This document shows, one piece after another, positions 1-6,200 of a stretch of DNA of 33,258 nt. Within the stretch, counting starts at the first letter, position 1; each line of letters starts with the position of its first letter. A model generated the notes under the pieces. It did no database searches, was not told the origin of the DNA, and saw only the letters and a program-made list of their open reading frames with translations. The position numbers were made by a program, and so were the translations under genes. This stretch comes from a virus: the IMG/VR virus record IMGVR_UViG_3300031565_000202, positions 1-33,258 of that record. One strand, written 5' to 3'.

Positions 1-36
1 TAATTCAGTAATAATTTTGTCGATTAAGGTTTCCAT
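1..36 (-). CDS. 5' end of a gene cut by the left window edge
   Basis: An ATG at position 36 (minus strand) opens a frame reading METLIDKIITEL up to the edge. It follows the 69-residue gene at 59-268 by 22 bases and is preceded by the AT-rich sequence usual for starts here. Only twelve codons are visible, so no function can be given. It is probably the next gene of the same operon. Confidence 0.4.
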   Translation of the reverse strand, partial: METLIDKIITEL

Positions 37-58
37 AATATTTATATTAAAGTTTTCA

Positions 59-268
59 TTATCTTTTAGGTTTATTAAATAAGTCTTTCAATTCAAGTTC
101 ATCAAGTAGTACCCCGCTGTCAAACTCCCTGCATTGGATAAGCGTGTCCGGCTCAAAGAAGTAGTAAGCATCCTTAACAGTCTTCTGCTCATCATGATCG
201 TACAACAACAAAGTAACTTCAATGTTTTTCTTCCTGCTGAAGCCTACAAGCCGAAGTGGAGTATTCAT
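59..268 (-). CDS. hypothetical protein, 69 aa
   Basis: This small soluble protein has a basic start (GFSRKKNIEV), an acidic middle rich in Asp and Glu, and a basic end (FNKPKR). I see no membrane segment, signal peptide or recognised motif. Its ATG overlaps the stop of the YopX-like gene upstream (ATGA-type junction), so it is translated as part of the operon running leftwards from about 1470. Function unknown; being a real gene rests on the coupling and coding-like composition. Confidence 0.65.
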   Translation of the reverse strand: MNTPLRLVGFSRKKNIEVTLLLYDHDEQKTVKDAYYFFEPDTLIQCREFDSGVLLDELELKDLFNKPKR

Positions 269-681
269 AATAGTTCAGAGTTTTGATGCACATTTCCGAT
301 TACTTCAAGCTCATCCCATTCATATTCTTGCCCTGACCACTTACCTGTTTTTTTAATATTTTCGCTTTGATTTACATAAAATTCAGGTGCATCATATTCT
401 ACTTTACCAGCAAATGAAGGATATAGCATATTGCCTCCATATCCTCCAGGTACTTTTACAATATCTTTCTCGTAAATTTCAACTCCATTCTTGTCAAGTA
501 GTCCGATAAATTGACCAAAAGTTTCTGGATTAACTTCAACAGCAGGAATTCTCCAATCCAATCCCTGATTATTCATTAATCTATCTTGACAAATAAAACC
601 TCCATCGCCGTAAGTATGTATTTGCCCATAAATCCATTCTCTTTTTAGGGATAATCCTCTAAATTTTATCGGTCTTTTCAT
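265..681 (-). CDS. YopX-like protein
   Basis: The 138-residue protein has the YopX-family layout: an N-terminal KFRG motif, W followed by YG (WIYGQ), the core VNPETFGQFIGLLDKNG with EIYEKDIV at about residues 80-107, and a C-terminal WDELEVIGNVHQN segment. Its length is normal for the family. YopX-like proteins are common in the small-gene regions of phages of Firmicutes and Bacteroidota; their role is not established. It lies between a 64-residue gene and a 69-residue gene, with an ATGA-type overlap to the latter. The start is the only ATG matching the conserved MKRPIKFRG opening. Confidence 0.9.
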   Translation of the reverse strand: MKRPIKFRGLSLKREWIYGQIHTYGDGGFICQDRLMNNQGLDWRIPAVEVNPETFGQFIGLLDKNGVEIYEKDIVKVPGGYGGNMLYPSFAGKVEYDAPEFYVNQSENIKKTGKWSGQEYEWDELEVIGNVHQNSELL

Positions 682-690
682 TTTAATTAT

Positions 691-885
691 TTATTTTAAA
701 TAGTTATCAAAAAGTGAGAGTACTATATCTCTGCGTTTCTTAGCACTGTTAAGATAAGGTTTATTTACATGAAGTCCTGATTCGTTACTTAATCTCATAG
801 CTCTAATTGATGAATCTAGCATTTCAAACTCACGAGTGAGTTCTTTTACTTTGTTTAGTTTTTTTCTTGCTTCTGTAATTTTCAT
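691..885 (-). CDS. hypothetical basic helical protein, 64 aa
   Basis: The sequence alternates Lys/Arg and hydrophobic residues and is probably mostly alpha-helical, with helices at about 3-28 (ARKKLNKVKELTREFEMLD) and 45-63. There are no Cys residues and no membrane segment. It sits between a zinc-ribbon gene and the YopX-like gene in the left small-gene operon. The leader before its ATG resembles that of the 74-residue gene (TTTTAATT-type sequence, then TC before ATG). Function unknown. Confidence 0.7.
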   Translation of the reverse strand: MKITEARKKLNKVKELTREFEMLDSSIRAMRLSNESGLHVNKPYLNSAKKRRDIVLSLFDNYLK

Positions 886-896
886 GATTTCTAATT

Positions 897-1298
897 TTAA
901 AGTGCTACAAATCCTGAATAGTCTGCAATATCATCATCACAATAACCTTCCGGCGCTTCCTCTGAATGTTCACATTGATTACACAGCATACGGCCACCAG
1001 TATAAAACCAGTCAGGACTTCCGCATTCCGGACATACCTCATCACTTATTCCGTATTGATCACCAACTAATTTAAGCGCTCCTAAGGCCTTAACCAGGCT
1101 TGGGAAGTCGTTACCACTAACTATAACAGACAAGTGCTTTAGATCGTCTCCTAATAAGTCCAGGAGGGTATTATTACAGAACTCCGGCTCGTCTTGTAGA
1201 TCGAAGTCCTTATAAAGGTGCTTCATGATTTTATTCGAAAGCTCAAGAAATTTGACTGAATTATCCGGCCTTTTGATTGTAAGTTTGAATTGTTTCAT
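897..1298 (-). CDS. hypothetical zinc-ribbon protein, 133 aa
   Basis: Residues 1-80 form a predicted alpha/beta region with no recognised family. Residues 89-109 carry two cysteine pairs, CPEC and CNQC, separated by about 13 residues around DWFYTGGRM. This is a classic zinc-ribbon spacing, often used for nucleic-acid or protein contacts. The C-terminus is acidic (EEAPEGYCDDDIADY). It follows the acidic 36-residue gene at 1360-1470. The leader ends in AATAAG before ATG, like the early genes at the right end. The exact partner cannot be told. Confidence 0.75.
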   Translation of the reverse strand: MKQFKLTIKRPDNSVKFLELSNKIMKHLYKDFDLQDEPEFCNNTLLDLLGDDLKHLSVIVSGNDFPSLVKALGALKLVGDQYGISDEVCPECGSPDWFYTGGRMLCNQCEHSEEAPEGYCDDDIADYSGFVAL

Positions 1299-1359
1299 CT
1301 TATTTTGGTTTTAAGCGGTAACGAGCCTTTGAGATTATCGCCGGCCCGACCGTCAAGTT

Positions 1360-1470
1360 TTATTCGTCTCCAAGCTGCCCTGACTTGTTGTAATAAGTGC
1401 CAGTTTCGTCGTCATAGTATTCATTATCATCGCAGATGTCCATTTTGCTTAATTCATCTTGTGTTTTCAT
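1360..1470 (-). CDS. small acidic protein, 36 aa
   Basis: This short frame reads MKTQDELSKMDICDDNEYYD and ends in SGQLGDE before TAA. It is strongly acidic, with a Tyr/Asp-rich middle (EYYDDETGTYYNKSG). It is the first gene after the operator/promoter-like region at 1471-1548, and its ATG has the same TC-ATG-A context as its neighbours. The start comes from that promoter position. It could be a spurious ORF, but it fills an otherwise empty 400-base gap and stays open in a coding-like composition. Phage proteins of this size and charge are sometimes host inhibitors; nothing here shows that. Confidence 0.5.
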   Translation of the reverse strand: MKTQDELSKMDICDDNEYYDDETGTYYNKSGQLGDE

Positions 1471-1548
1471 GATACGGTTTAATTAATTTATAGTACTAAG
1501 GTAAACAATTGAAATGAATTAAAACATGATATTTGTCATGTTTTTGCA
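1471..1548 (-). promoter_or_regulatory. operator/promoter module A
   Basis: An inverted repeat, AAAACATGAT and GTCATGTTTT around ATTT (1521-1544), lies upstream of the 36-residue gene. Read on the minus strand it is followed by GTTTTA, then ATTGTTTACCTTAG and an AT-rich leader to the ATG at 1470. Module B at 2085-2160 has the same parts in the same order, and 16 bases are identical (1532-1547 and 2145-2160). I read this as a repressor or activator site overlapping the -33 region of a weak Bacteroidota promoter; this is inference. Confidence 0.5.
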
Positions 1549-1555
1549 CTTTTTT

Positions 1556-1720
1556 TTATGTTTGATAACATGTTTTTTGCCAGTCTTCAATTAATTTAAC
1601 AAGTGCTTCAACTCGACTGGAGTGTTTTTTCGGTATCTTGTTCATCCGGATACCTCCCCGATCTCCTCTTGTGAGGAACCGGGAGAGCTCGGACCAGTTG
1701 ATTAAGTCTTTGGGGGTCAT
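1556..1720 (-). CDS. small conserved-looking phage protein, 54 aa
   Basis: The frame starts MTPKDLINWSELSRFLT and contains RGGIRMNKIPKKHSSRVEAL, ending EDWQKTCYQT. The pattern W-S-E-L-S-R-F-L ... R-x-N-K-I-P-K-K-H looks like a compact helix-turn-helix, with the second half as recognition helix. I recall similar small proteins in Bacteroidota mobile elements but cannot name a family. Its ATG overlaps the stop of the upstream gene by ATGA (1717-1720), which fixes the start. Being next to two palindromic operators, it is a candidate for the regulator that binds them. Confidence 0.75.
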   Translation of the reverse strand: MTPKDLINWSELSRFLTRGDRGGIRMNKIPKKHSSRVEALVKLIEDWQKTCYQT

Positions 1721-1863
1721 AATATTTTTCTATCATCAAAGACAGCAATATTATCAATTATTTCATAATTATCACGTCTTTTAGGTTTTATAAAAACTCT
1801 TGCTTTTTTGAGAGATTTAAATTCCCAGGCTAGCCCTTCTTTGTTAATGATTAATGTTTTCAT
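1717..1863 (-). CDS. hypothetical basic protein, 48 aa
   Basis: The likely start is the ATG at 1863, which overlaps the stop of the upstream 74-residue gene by ATGA; a longer frame back to 1905 would need a TTG start. The protein begins MKTLIINKEGLAWEFKSLKK and has a KPKRRDNYEIIDNIAVFDD middle. It is basic, with short beta-like segments. No family is recognised. It belongs to a three-gene unit (74, 48 and 54 residues) behind promoter module B. Confidence 0.65.
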   Translation of the reverse strand: MKTLIINKEGLAWEFKSLKKARVFIKPKRRDNYEIIDNIAVFDDRKIL

Positions 1864-2084
1864 GATGTAAATGCCCCTCCTATTAATTGATACTTCGCTC
1901 TCCAACTTTCCCCTAATTCCTTACGCATGAACAACTCATCAAGTTCTTTTGCTTCTTCATCATTGATAATTGCCCATTTTCCCGATCCGGGATTTAAAAG
2001 AAGATAATCTCCTCTACGATATTTCCGCAATCTTGGTGCAATTCCCTTTTCAATGTTCTGTTTTGCTAATTCAAGTGCTTTCAT
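1860..2084 (-). CDS. hypothetical protein, 74 aa
   Basis: This is the first gene behind operator/promoter module B. It has a helical N-terminus (ALELAKQNIEKG), a basic RLRKYRRGDYLLLNPGSGK segment at about 18-36 that could contact nucleic acid, and an acidic helix (DEEAKELDELFMRKEL) at about 42-57. There are no Cys residues and no membrane segment. It overlaps the next gene by ATGA. Function unknown. Its position right after the promoter suggests it is made early or under repressor control. Confidence 0.7.
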   Translation of the reverse strand: MKALELAKQNIEKGIAPRLRKYRRGDYLLLNPGSGKWAIINDEEAKELDELFMRKELGESWRAKYQLIGGAFTS

Positions 2085-2160
2085 GATTTCTAGTTTTAAT
2101 TTCTATAGTAAAGATACACAATCGGGTATTATAAAACTATGACTTTTGTCATGTTTTTGC
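2085..2160 (-). promoter_or_regulatory. operator/promoter module B
   Basis: The inverted repeat AAAACtATGAC TTTT GTCATGTTTT (2133-2157) is followed on the minus strand by GTTTTA, then ATTGTGTATCTTTA (TATCTTTA is one base from TAnnTTTG), CTATAG and a leader to the ATG at 2084. The arrangement closely copies module A. The palindrome would overlap the -33 position, which suits repression or activation by a dimeric regulator. No transcription start can be proven from sequence. Confidence 0.5.
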
Positions 2161-2173
2161 TCAAATGTGCAAA

Positions 2174-2212
2174 AAGTTATTAACAGACTTTTCAACAAAT
2201 TGTTAATAACTT
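2174..2212. repeat. perfect 12-bp inverted repeat
   Basis: AAGTTATTAACA (2174-2185) is repeated as its exact reverse complement TGTTAATAACTT (2201-2212) around a 15-base spacer. It lies between module B and the terminator at 2226-2253, in non-coding DNA. Each arm contains TTATTAACA, one base from a DnaA box (TTATNCACA). It has no U-tract on either side, so it is not an obvious terminator. It may be a protein-binding or recombination site. Confidence 0.6.
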
Positions 2213-2225
2213 ATATCATATATGC

Positions 2226-2253
2226 AAAAAACCGCCAGATATAAACCTGACGG
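2226..2253 (-). terminator. intrinsic terminator
   Basis: On the minus strand CCGTCAG and CTGGCGG pair (one G-U) around an 8-base AT-rich loop, followed by TTTTTTG. This is a standard Rho-independent terminator. It is the second of two terminators after the lysis genes and insulates the left small-gene operons from late transcription. Confidence 0.8.
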
Positions 2254-2352
2254 CAGCCAGAACATACTCTGCTAATGTTCCTGTGGGTAAAAGGTTCGCA
2301 CCTTTGAATTATAAAATTACAACTAATATTTTTAATAAACAAATATATTTTT
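2254..2352 (-). other. structured stretch between two terminators
   Basis: No ORF is supported in this 99-base stretch. On the minus strand it can form AAAGGT-GCGA-ACCTTT (2290-2305) and GAACAT...ATGTTC (about 2260-2282), just before the terminator hairpin at 2226-2253. A TATATTTG sequence at 2340-2347 matches the -7 element TAnnTTTG, but no TTTG lies at the expected -33 distance. It could be a small RNA or simply a structured 3' tail. Confidence 0.3.
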
Positions 2353-2377
2353 AAAAAGCCCCACATTTCTGTGAGGC
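2353..2377 (-). terminator. intrinsic terminator after the lysis genes
   Basis: On the minus strand GCCTCACA pairs with TGTGGGGC (one U-G) around a GAAA loop, followed by TTTTTAAAAATAT. It begins about 50 bases after the stop of the spanin-like gene and should end the long late transcript. Confidence 0.85.
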
Positions 2378-2430
2378 CCCGACATGTAAACCTTAAACCA
2401 TGCCTACTTGCAAGCTATTTTATGAATTAC

Positions 2431-3069
2431 TTAACGTAAAAATGTTATTTCCTTAGTGCTGATCCCTCCACATTCAGAATCAATTTTCTGCTTATACTGC
2501 CACTTCCCGAATCTGATAAACAGGAACTTCCGGGGACGTTCTTTGAAGTACACATCTGTAGTTTTGTTGCTGTAAAAAAACAAGGTCCTATTAACGCTTA
2601 GCGAGTCATTTAACAAGAAAGCATCTGCCTGCCATTTAAAACATGATCCTGAATCTTTAATTTTCCAAAAATTCTGCCTGGAAATATAAACAGGAACCGG
2701 TACTGGTATCGTATCATGATCGATTAAAGTATTAGTTATTATTTTCTCAATCTGTTTTGGCTTGATCCGAAGGGCCTTAGCGAGACTATCTCTTTCCGCT
2801 AATACTTTCCCTGTTAATTCCCTTTCCTTCAATACTAGCGTTGTCTTTTGCCTATTCTCACCCATTAACTGCATATTGTTAAGCTGCACCCGATCAATCT
2901 CTTCCTTTTGTGCCTTGATCTTCTTTGCCTGAATCTTGACAGTAACTATTGCAGAAGCCAGAAAAAGGACCGCAATACCGATCCCGATTAATTTAATGTT
3001 TTTCATAACAGGTTTTATTAAAGGTTTTAAAAAATTGTAGATTTTATACAACGTCGAGACTTTTACCAT
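2431..3069 (-). CDS. spanin-like membrane-anchored protein, 212 aa
   Basis: The protein has one N-terminal membrane helix at about 25-46 (KLIGIGIAVLFLASAIVTV) preceded by Lys residues, then a charged coiled-coil region at about 47-100 and a globular C-terminal part with Trp/Phe-rich strands. This topology (cytoplasmic N-terminus, periplasmic coiled coil) and its place after endolysin and holin candidates suggest an inner-membrane spanin acting in the last lysis step. Its ATG overlaps the stop of the GIY-YIG gene by seven bases; an internal ATG at residue 22 would also keep the membrane helix. I cannot see a separate outer-membrane spanin. The role is inferred from topology and context only. 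Confidence 0.6.
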   Translation of the reverse strand: MVKVSTLYKIYNFLKPLIKPVMKNIKLIGIGIAVLFLASAIVTVKIQAKKIKAQKEEIDRVQLNNMQLMGENRQKTTLVLKERELTGKVLAERDSLAKALRIKPKQIEKIITNTLIDHDTIPVPVPVYISRQNFWKIKDSGSCFKWQADAFLLNDSLSVNRTLFFYSNKTTDVYFKERPRKFLFIRFGKWQYKQKIDSECGGISTKEITFLR

Positions 3070-3575
3070 ACCGCTAATTTATATTTCCAAATAAAATTAC
3101 CTGCTGTTTTACGATTTTCAGTAAGGCAACTATTAATATTCCCTTTATTTATTGATAGGGTTTTACCAGCATTTACAGCACAATCCCAATCTTTGATAAA
3201 ACACATATTTTTACTAAATTGTATAATTGGTTTTTTGTTAGATTCACTCAATTTCTTTCTGGTTTCCTCTGAAACATTTCTGCCTAAAGAACTTCCGGCA
3301 ATTTTACAGATATTAAAATAAGGTTTCAATTTATTGATATAATATTGTTCCCTGGCTGTTAAAAATTCAGGAAAACATAATTCAATAATTATAAAAATTA
3401 AATCTGATTGTCCATATTTATTGTAATGCCTTTGAAGTTTAATAGAATGATGTTTATTTAATTTAAGATCACTTAAATGTCTTATCCATCGTTGTTTCAT
3501 ATTTACGGCACTCCCAGTATAGACCCTCTCTGGTTTTAACTTACTTTCAATCTTATAAATACCTGTAACTTTCAT
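3063..3575 (-). CDS. GIY-YIG homing endonuclease with NUMOD domains
   Basis: The catalytic GIY-YIG module is at the N-terminus: GIYKI at 5-9, VYTGSA at 18-23, the conserved Arg near 29, Glu76 in LTAREQYYI and Asn88 in PYFNIC. It is followed by a NUMOD3-type motif (GRNVSEETRKKLSESNK, 98-114) and a NUMOD1-like DNA-binding module (KPIIQFSKN ... NINSCLTENRKTAGNFIWKY, 115-167). This order is typical of free-standing or intron-encoded homing endonucleases that nick DNA to copy themselves. It sits inside the lysis cassette, between a small membrane protein and the spanin-like gene, and overlaps the latter. I see no intron, so it is most likely a free-standing selfish gene. Confidence 0.9.
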   Translation of the reverse strand: MKVTGIYKIESKLKPERVYTGSAVNMKQRWIRHLSDLKLNKHHSIKLQRHYNKYGQSDLIFIIIELCFPEFLTAREQYYINKLKPYFNICKIAGSSLGRNVSEETRKKLSESNKKPIIQFSKNMCFIKDWDCAVNAGKTLSINKGNINSCLTENRKTAGNFIWKYKLAVW

Positions 3576-3587
3576 ATATCAAAGATA

Positions 3588-3758
3588 CTATTTCTTTGAG
3601 TCAATATATTGTTTCCCGGTAACTAAAAATACAATAAAAGGAAGTGAGAACATAAATGCTGTTGCACCTGCTCCGGCACGTAAATCGAGCCATATAGCAC
3701 CAATCAAAATTAAGGTAGCAATAACTTTACTCCAAGTAATTGTAATATCAAATTTCAT
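3588..3758 (-). CDS. small membrane protein, holin candidate, 56 aa
   Basis: The frame starts MKFDITITWSKVIATLILIG and has hydrophobic segments at about 10-24 and 32-46 (TAFMFSLPFIVFLV), ending in a charged QYIDSKK tail. Two short membrane helices, small size and a charged C-terminus are holin-like. The ATG at 3758 overlaps the stop of the DUF5675 gene by ATGA, which supports the start and shows it is a real gene. It may be a holin or antiholin paired with the 53-residue protein at 4177-4338. The two proteins show no obvious sequence similarity. Confidence 0.65.
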   Translation of the reverse strand: MKFDITITWSKVIATLILIGAIWLDLRAGAGATAFMFSLPFIVFLVTGKQYIDSKK

Positions 3759-4180
3759 AATATATGCAATTCAAATTTATCCGGTAATAATTTAAGCAGT
3801 TTTTCCATTGCTTTTGTACTATCCTGCACGTCCAAATTACCGTCAAGATTAATATCAACGAATCGCATCCCTGGCAAAATACAACCTTTGGTATCAACCT
3901 TTTCCCCTGTTGCAAAGTTCCCGATATGAATTTCAACCATTGTTCGGCCCGGTACATTTTTAAGTAAAAAACAACGCCCTTTTGTCGGACTTATAATTTT
4001 CTCAACAGGATAGATTCCTTCCGGGATACAAGTCACATTTTGTGCATTAACAGGAAAAGGAATGAAGACTTTCGGGAGCTCAATTGTCACACATTCGAAT
4101 AATTTATCGACTCCTTCCATTACGAACAGGGCGCTCCGAGTTTGTTTTAACTCGTATGTACGTGAAATTATACATTTCAT
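3755..4180 (-). CDS. DUF5675 family protein, candidate lysis enzyme
   Basis: The 141-residue protein matches the DUF5675 pattern: a basic start followed by LFECVTIELP, a CIPEGIYPVEKI strand at about 51-62, R69 CFLL, VPGRTMVEIHIGN (78-90) and VDTKGCILPGM (97-107). The conserved His in HIGN and Cys in KGC recall the catalytic pair of L,D-transpeptidase-like folds, but no activity is proven for the family. It is flanked by two small membrane proteins with ATGA overlaps on both sides, the arrangement of a holin-endolysin cassette. It probably acts on the cell wall; this is inference. The C-terminal DINLDGNLDVQDS segment resembles a calcium-binding loop and is an odd insertion. Confidence 0.75.
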   Translation of the reverse strand: MKCIISRTYELKQTRSALFVMEGVDKLFECVTIELPKVFIPFPVNAQNVTCIPEGIYPVEKIISPTKGRCFLLKNVPGRTMVEIHIGNFATGEKVDTKGCILPGMRFVDINLDGNLDVQDSTKAMEKLLKLLPDKFELHIL

Positions 4181-4338
4181 TTCTTAAGTACCTTTCTCCA
4201 GGCTATTATAGCTGTAGCGGTCAATCCAACTAAACCAACACATACCGTTGCAAATTCCAGTATTGGTGTTAATTCCACAATCCAATGGATAGTCCCGATT
4301 CCAAGCGAAACAATCCAACCCATTATTACTTTTTCCAT
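4177..4338 (-). CDS. small membrane protein, holin candidate, 53 aa
   Basis: The frame starts MEKVIMGWIVSLGIGTIHWI and has two hydrophobic segments, about 5-21 and 27-47 (LEFATVCVGLVGLTATAIIAW), with a basic RKVLKK end. This is a class II-type holin profile. Its TGA overlaps the ATG of the DUF5675 gene (ATGA at 4177-4180), fixing the frame. It lies between a gene for an exported protein and the candidate endolysin. I call it a holin candidate from topology and neighbours, not from a recognised family signature. Confidence 0.7.
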   Translation of the reverse strand: MEKVIMGWIVSLGIGTIHWIVELTPILEFATVCVGLVGLTATAIIAWRKVLKK

Positions 4339-4344
4339 ATCATT

Positions 4345-4818
4345 TTATTTTTTAAGTTCTTTTATCGGGATTGCAATTCCAAAACCTAAAAACACTCCAC
4401 GGCCCAAATAAGTGTTTGGCGGATTCATCTTCTTCATTACTTTATCCCATGTCGAAGTGCCTCCTATGTAATTCAATCCCAGTCCTCTTGTTGTGTTATA
4501 TGTGTAATCAAATAAACCAATCCGCAGACTTGTGTAACTTGCTAAATACCAAAACCATTTTTTCTTATCATAATCAATTATAAAAGGACTTGACAATAAT
4601 AGTCCTATGCTTGCAGCATTACAGGCGTGTCCCCATCCTTTATTTCCGTCATCATTCAATCCGTCACCAACTGCATTCAGAATTATGGATGAGCTATATA
4701 AAATAATAACTTTTGCTGCCTCCCCTTTTTTTGGTTTGACAATTACTGAATCGAAATACTGCCCTGAAGCGAACAGTGACAAGCTACTTAATAAGCTTAT
4801 CAATAATAATTTTTTCAT
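4345..4818 (-). CDS. exported protein with signal peptide, 157 aa
   Basis: The N-terminus is a signal peptide: MKKLLLISLLSSLSLFASGQ, with a basic start, hydrophobic core and probable cleavage after Gly19 (Bacteroidota exported proteins often begin with Gln). There is no lipobox Cys. The mature part holds hydrophobic stretches (VIILYSSSIILNAV, SIGLLLSSPFIIDY) that may be membrane segments, and a Gly-rich end. Its start overlaps the previous gene by 35 bases. It may be a phage-encoded envelope protein, for example for superinfection exclusion, but no motif shows this. Confidence 0.7.
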   Translation of the reverse strand: MKKLLLISLLSSLSLFASGQYFDSVIVKPKKGEAAKVIILYSSSIILNAVGDGLNDDGNKGWGHACNAASIGLLLSSPFIIDYDKKKWFWYLASYTSLRIGLFDYTYNTTRGLGLNYIGGTSTWDKVMKKMNPPNTYLGRGVFLGFGIAIPIKELKK

Positions 4819-5080
4819 CTATTTCTTTTATTATCTCAATAGGTAAAACTTCCTTAACCAGTGTAACTTTTCCATCAACAATATAAAGTTTATTATCTTC
4901 CGCAACTTCACCATCCTTTAATACAGGTATTTTAGTTACCGGAATAGCTTTTATGTCAGTGTATTTTGTTATCGCTTGCATAGTCTCCACCCTGCCTGTT
5001 ATCTTTGCAGCTATAATAGTTTCACCTGATTTATTATCAGTTACAATACAGTACTCTCCAAAAAATCTTATGTCTGCCAT
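4784..5080 (-). CDS. hypothetical protein, 98 aa
   Basis: This is a soluble, beta-rich protein with repeated short strands (FFGEYCIVTDNKSGETIIAA; IPVTKIPVLKDGEV; KLYIVDGKVTLVKEV) and an Ile/Lys-rich C-terminus that overlaps the exported-protein gene by 35 bases. It directly follows the FN3/repeat fibre gene, four bases after its stop. Small proteins after a fibre gene can be fibre chaperones or tip subunits; nothing in the sequence decides this. Confidence 0.65.
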   Translation of the reverse strand: MADIRFFGEYCIVTDNKSGETIIAAKITGRVETMQAITKYTDIKAIPVTKIPVLKDGEVAEDNKLYIVDGKVTLVKEVLPIEIIKEIDEKIIIDKLIK

Positions 5081-5084
5081 TATC

Positions 5085-6200
5085 TTAATTTGTTACAACC
5101 GTGTTAAGTCTGCCTGCTCCCTCTAATGTTAATACTGCTGCGTTACTTGCTGCTGTACGTGCTGCACTACTTCCTTGCAATGTTATTACTTTGCTTATAA
5201 GTGCCACACTTGCTGCCATATCTATTAACATATTATCAATTTCAGTTGAATCATAACCATAACCTGCCGATGGGTTAATCATTATTGTTGTATTACCCCA
5301 TGTTGCTCCTGCTGTATAGTCTATCATTGCACAAGGATCTAAAGTACATATTATTAAATCTGATACAACTGGATTAAGATCACCCGAAAGAGTGTTGAAA
5401 CCAGTAACATGTAAAACAGTCAGAGAAGTAAGTGCTGCGATACTACCCGATAGAGTGTTGAGACCTGATATAACTACATGAGTCAGAGAAGTAAGTGCTG
5501 TTATACTACCTGAAAGAGTGTTGTTACCTCCCACCTCTACATAAGTCAAAGCACTTAATTTACTAATATTACCTGCAATACTTGCTGCATTAACCCCGGA
5601 AACCCATAGAGGCCATCTTGTTACATTGGCAGGATTAGGGAATGTCATAGTAGCCGTCCCTGTAGTACATTTCAGATAAATAGTTCTGTCTGCACCAGAG
5701 ACAATCGCCCACGTTGCAGATTCTCCCAAAGTACCTGCCGCATCTGTATAGAACTTTGCATTAGCACCAAGTGTCAATGTCATATTTACAGCAACTTGCA
5801 TAATCAGCGTACTTACACCTACTCCTGTACCTGTTGAGGTGAGAAGCATATTATAAAAAGTTGTATCAGAATCAACATTTGAATAAGCAGAATAATGAGT
5901 TCCCCTGTAATATCTTATCCGATAATAATAAAGAGTATCAGCCGTTAATCCAATATTTGAATATGCCACGCTCCCTGCCGCAATGGTAATTATCTCTGCA
6001 TAAGTAATCCCGTCAAGACTTCTTTCAATACTCACTCCATCATAATCTACATCACCGTTATTTGTCCATGCCAAATCAATGCGAACATCTGAAATCGCTG
6101 TCGCTGTTAATAATGAAGGATAGCGTGTCACCCAGTACGTCAACCAATTAAAAGCGCTCTGGATTCTCATATTTGTCCCTATGCCAATCTTTAGGCTCAT
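5085..6200 (-). CDS. FN3 and 21-residue-repeat protein, likely tail fibre or surface adhesin
   Basis: The 371-residue protein has a fibronectin type III-like domain at about 30-115 (DVRIDLAWTNNG ... YYYRIRYYRG ... YSNVDSDTT), a beta-rich linker to about 205, then three 21-residue leucine-rich-type repeats at 215-277 (L-T-S-L-T-x-V-x-x-S-G-x-N-T-L-S-G-S-I). A C-terminal helix-rich region ends LQGSSAARTAASNAAVLTLE. FN3 and leucine-rich repeats are binding folds, and the gene follows head-connector genes and precedes the lysis genes, so a host-binding fibre or capsid decoration is likely. There is no signal peptide. It begins one base into the previous stop (TAATG). Confidence 0.7.
   Translation of the reverse strand: MSLKIGIGTNMRIQSAFNWLTYWVTRYPSLLTATAISDVRIDLAWTNNGDVDYDGVSIERSLDGITYAEIITIAAGSVAYSNIGLTADTLYYYRIRYYRGTHYSAYSNVDSDTTFYNMLLTSTGTGVGVSTLIMQVAVNMTLTLGANAKFYTDAAGTLGESATWAIVSGADRTIYLKCTTGTATMTFPNPANVTRWPLWVSGVNAASIAGNISKLSALTYVEVGGNNTLSGSITALTSLTHVVISGLNTLSGSIAALTSLTVLHVTGFNTLSGDLNPVVSDLIICTLDPCAMIDYTAGATWGNTTIMINPSAGYGYDSTEIDNMLIDMAASVALISKVITLQGSSAARTAASNAAVLTLEGAGRLNTVVTN
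5370..5558 (-). repeat. three 63-bp coding tandem repeats
   Basis: The fibre gene contains three copies of a 63-bp unit encoding 21 residues (consensus LTSLTxVxxSGxNTLSGSIxA). The first two copies in plus-strand order share the 19-base GTCAGAGAAGTAAGTGCTG at 5419 and 5482, so their duplication looks recent. Repeat number could vary between related phages. Confidence 0.8.

Noticed and set aside
836-1472. Plus-strand frames over the zinc-ribbon gene and the following gap
   Set aside because: Translations are His/Pro/Cys-rich antisense shadows. Minus-strand genes explain the region, including a 36-codon ORF in the gap.
2254-2352. Structured stretch considered as a tRNA or riboswitch
   Set aside because: The hairpins do not form a cloverleaf with a T-loop (TTCGANNC with matching stem) and no known riboswitch core is recognisable. 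It is kept only as a possible small RNA.
5370-5558. Regularly spaced repeats considered as a CRISPR array
   Set aside because: Units are contiguous 63-bp coding repeats in frame with no unique spacers; they encode leucine-rich-type repeats.
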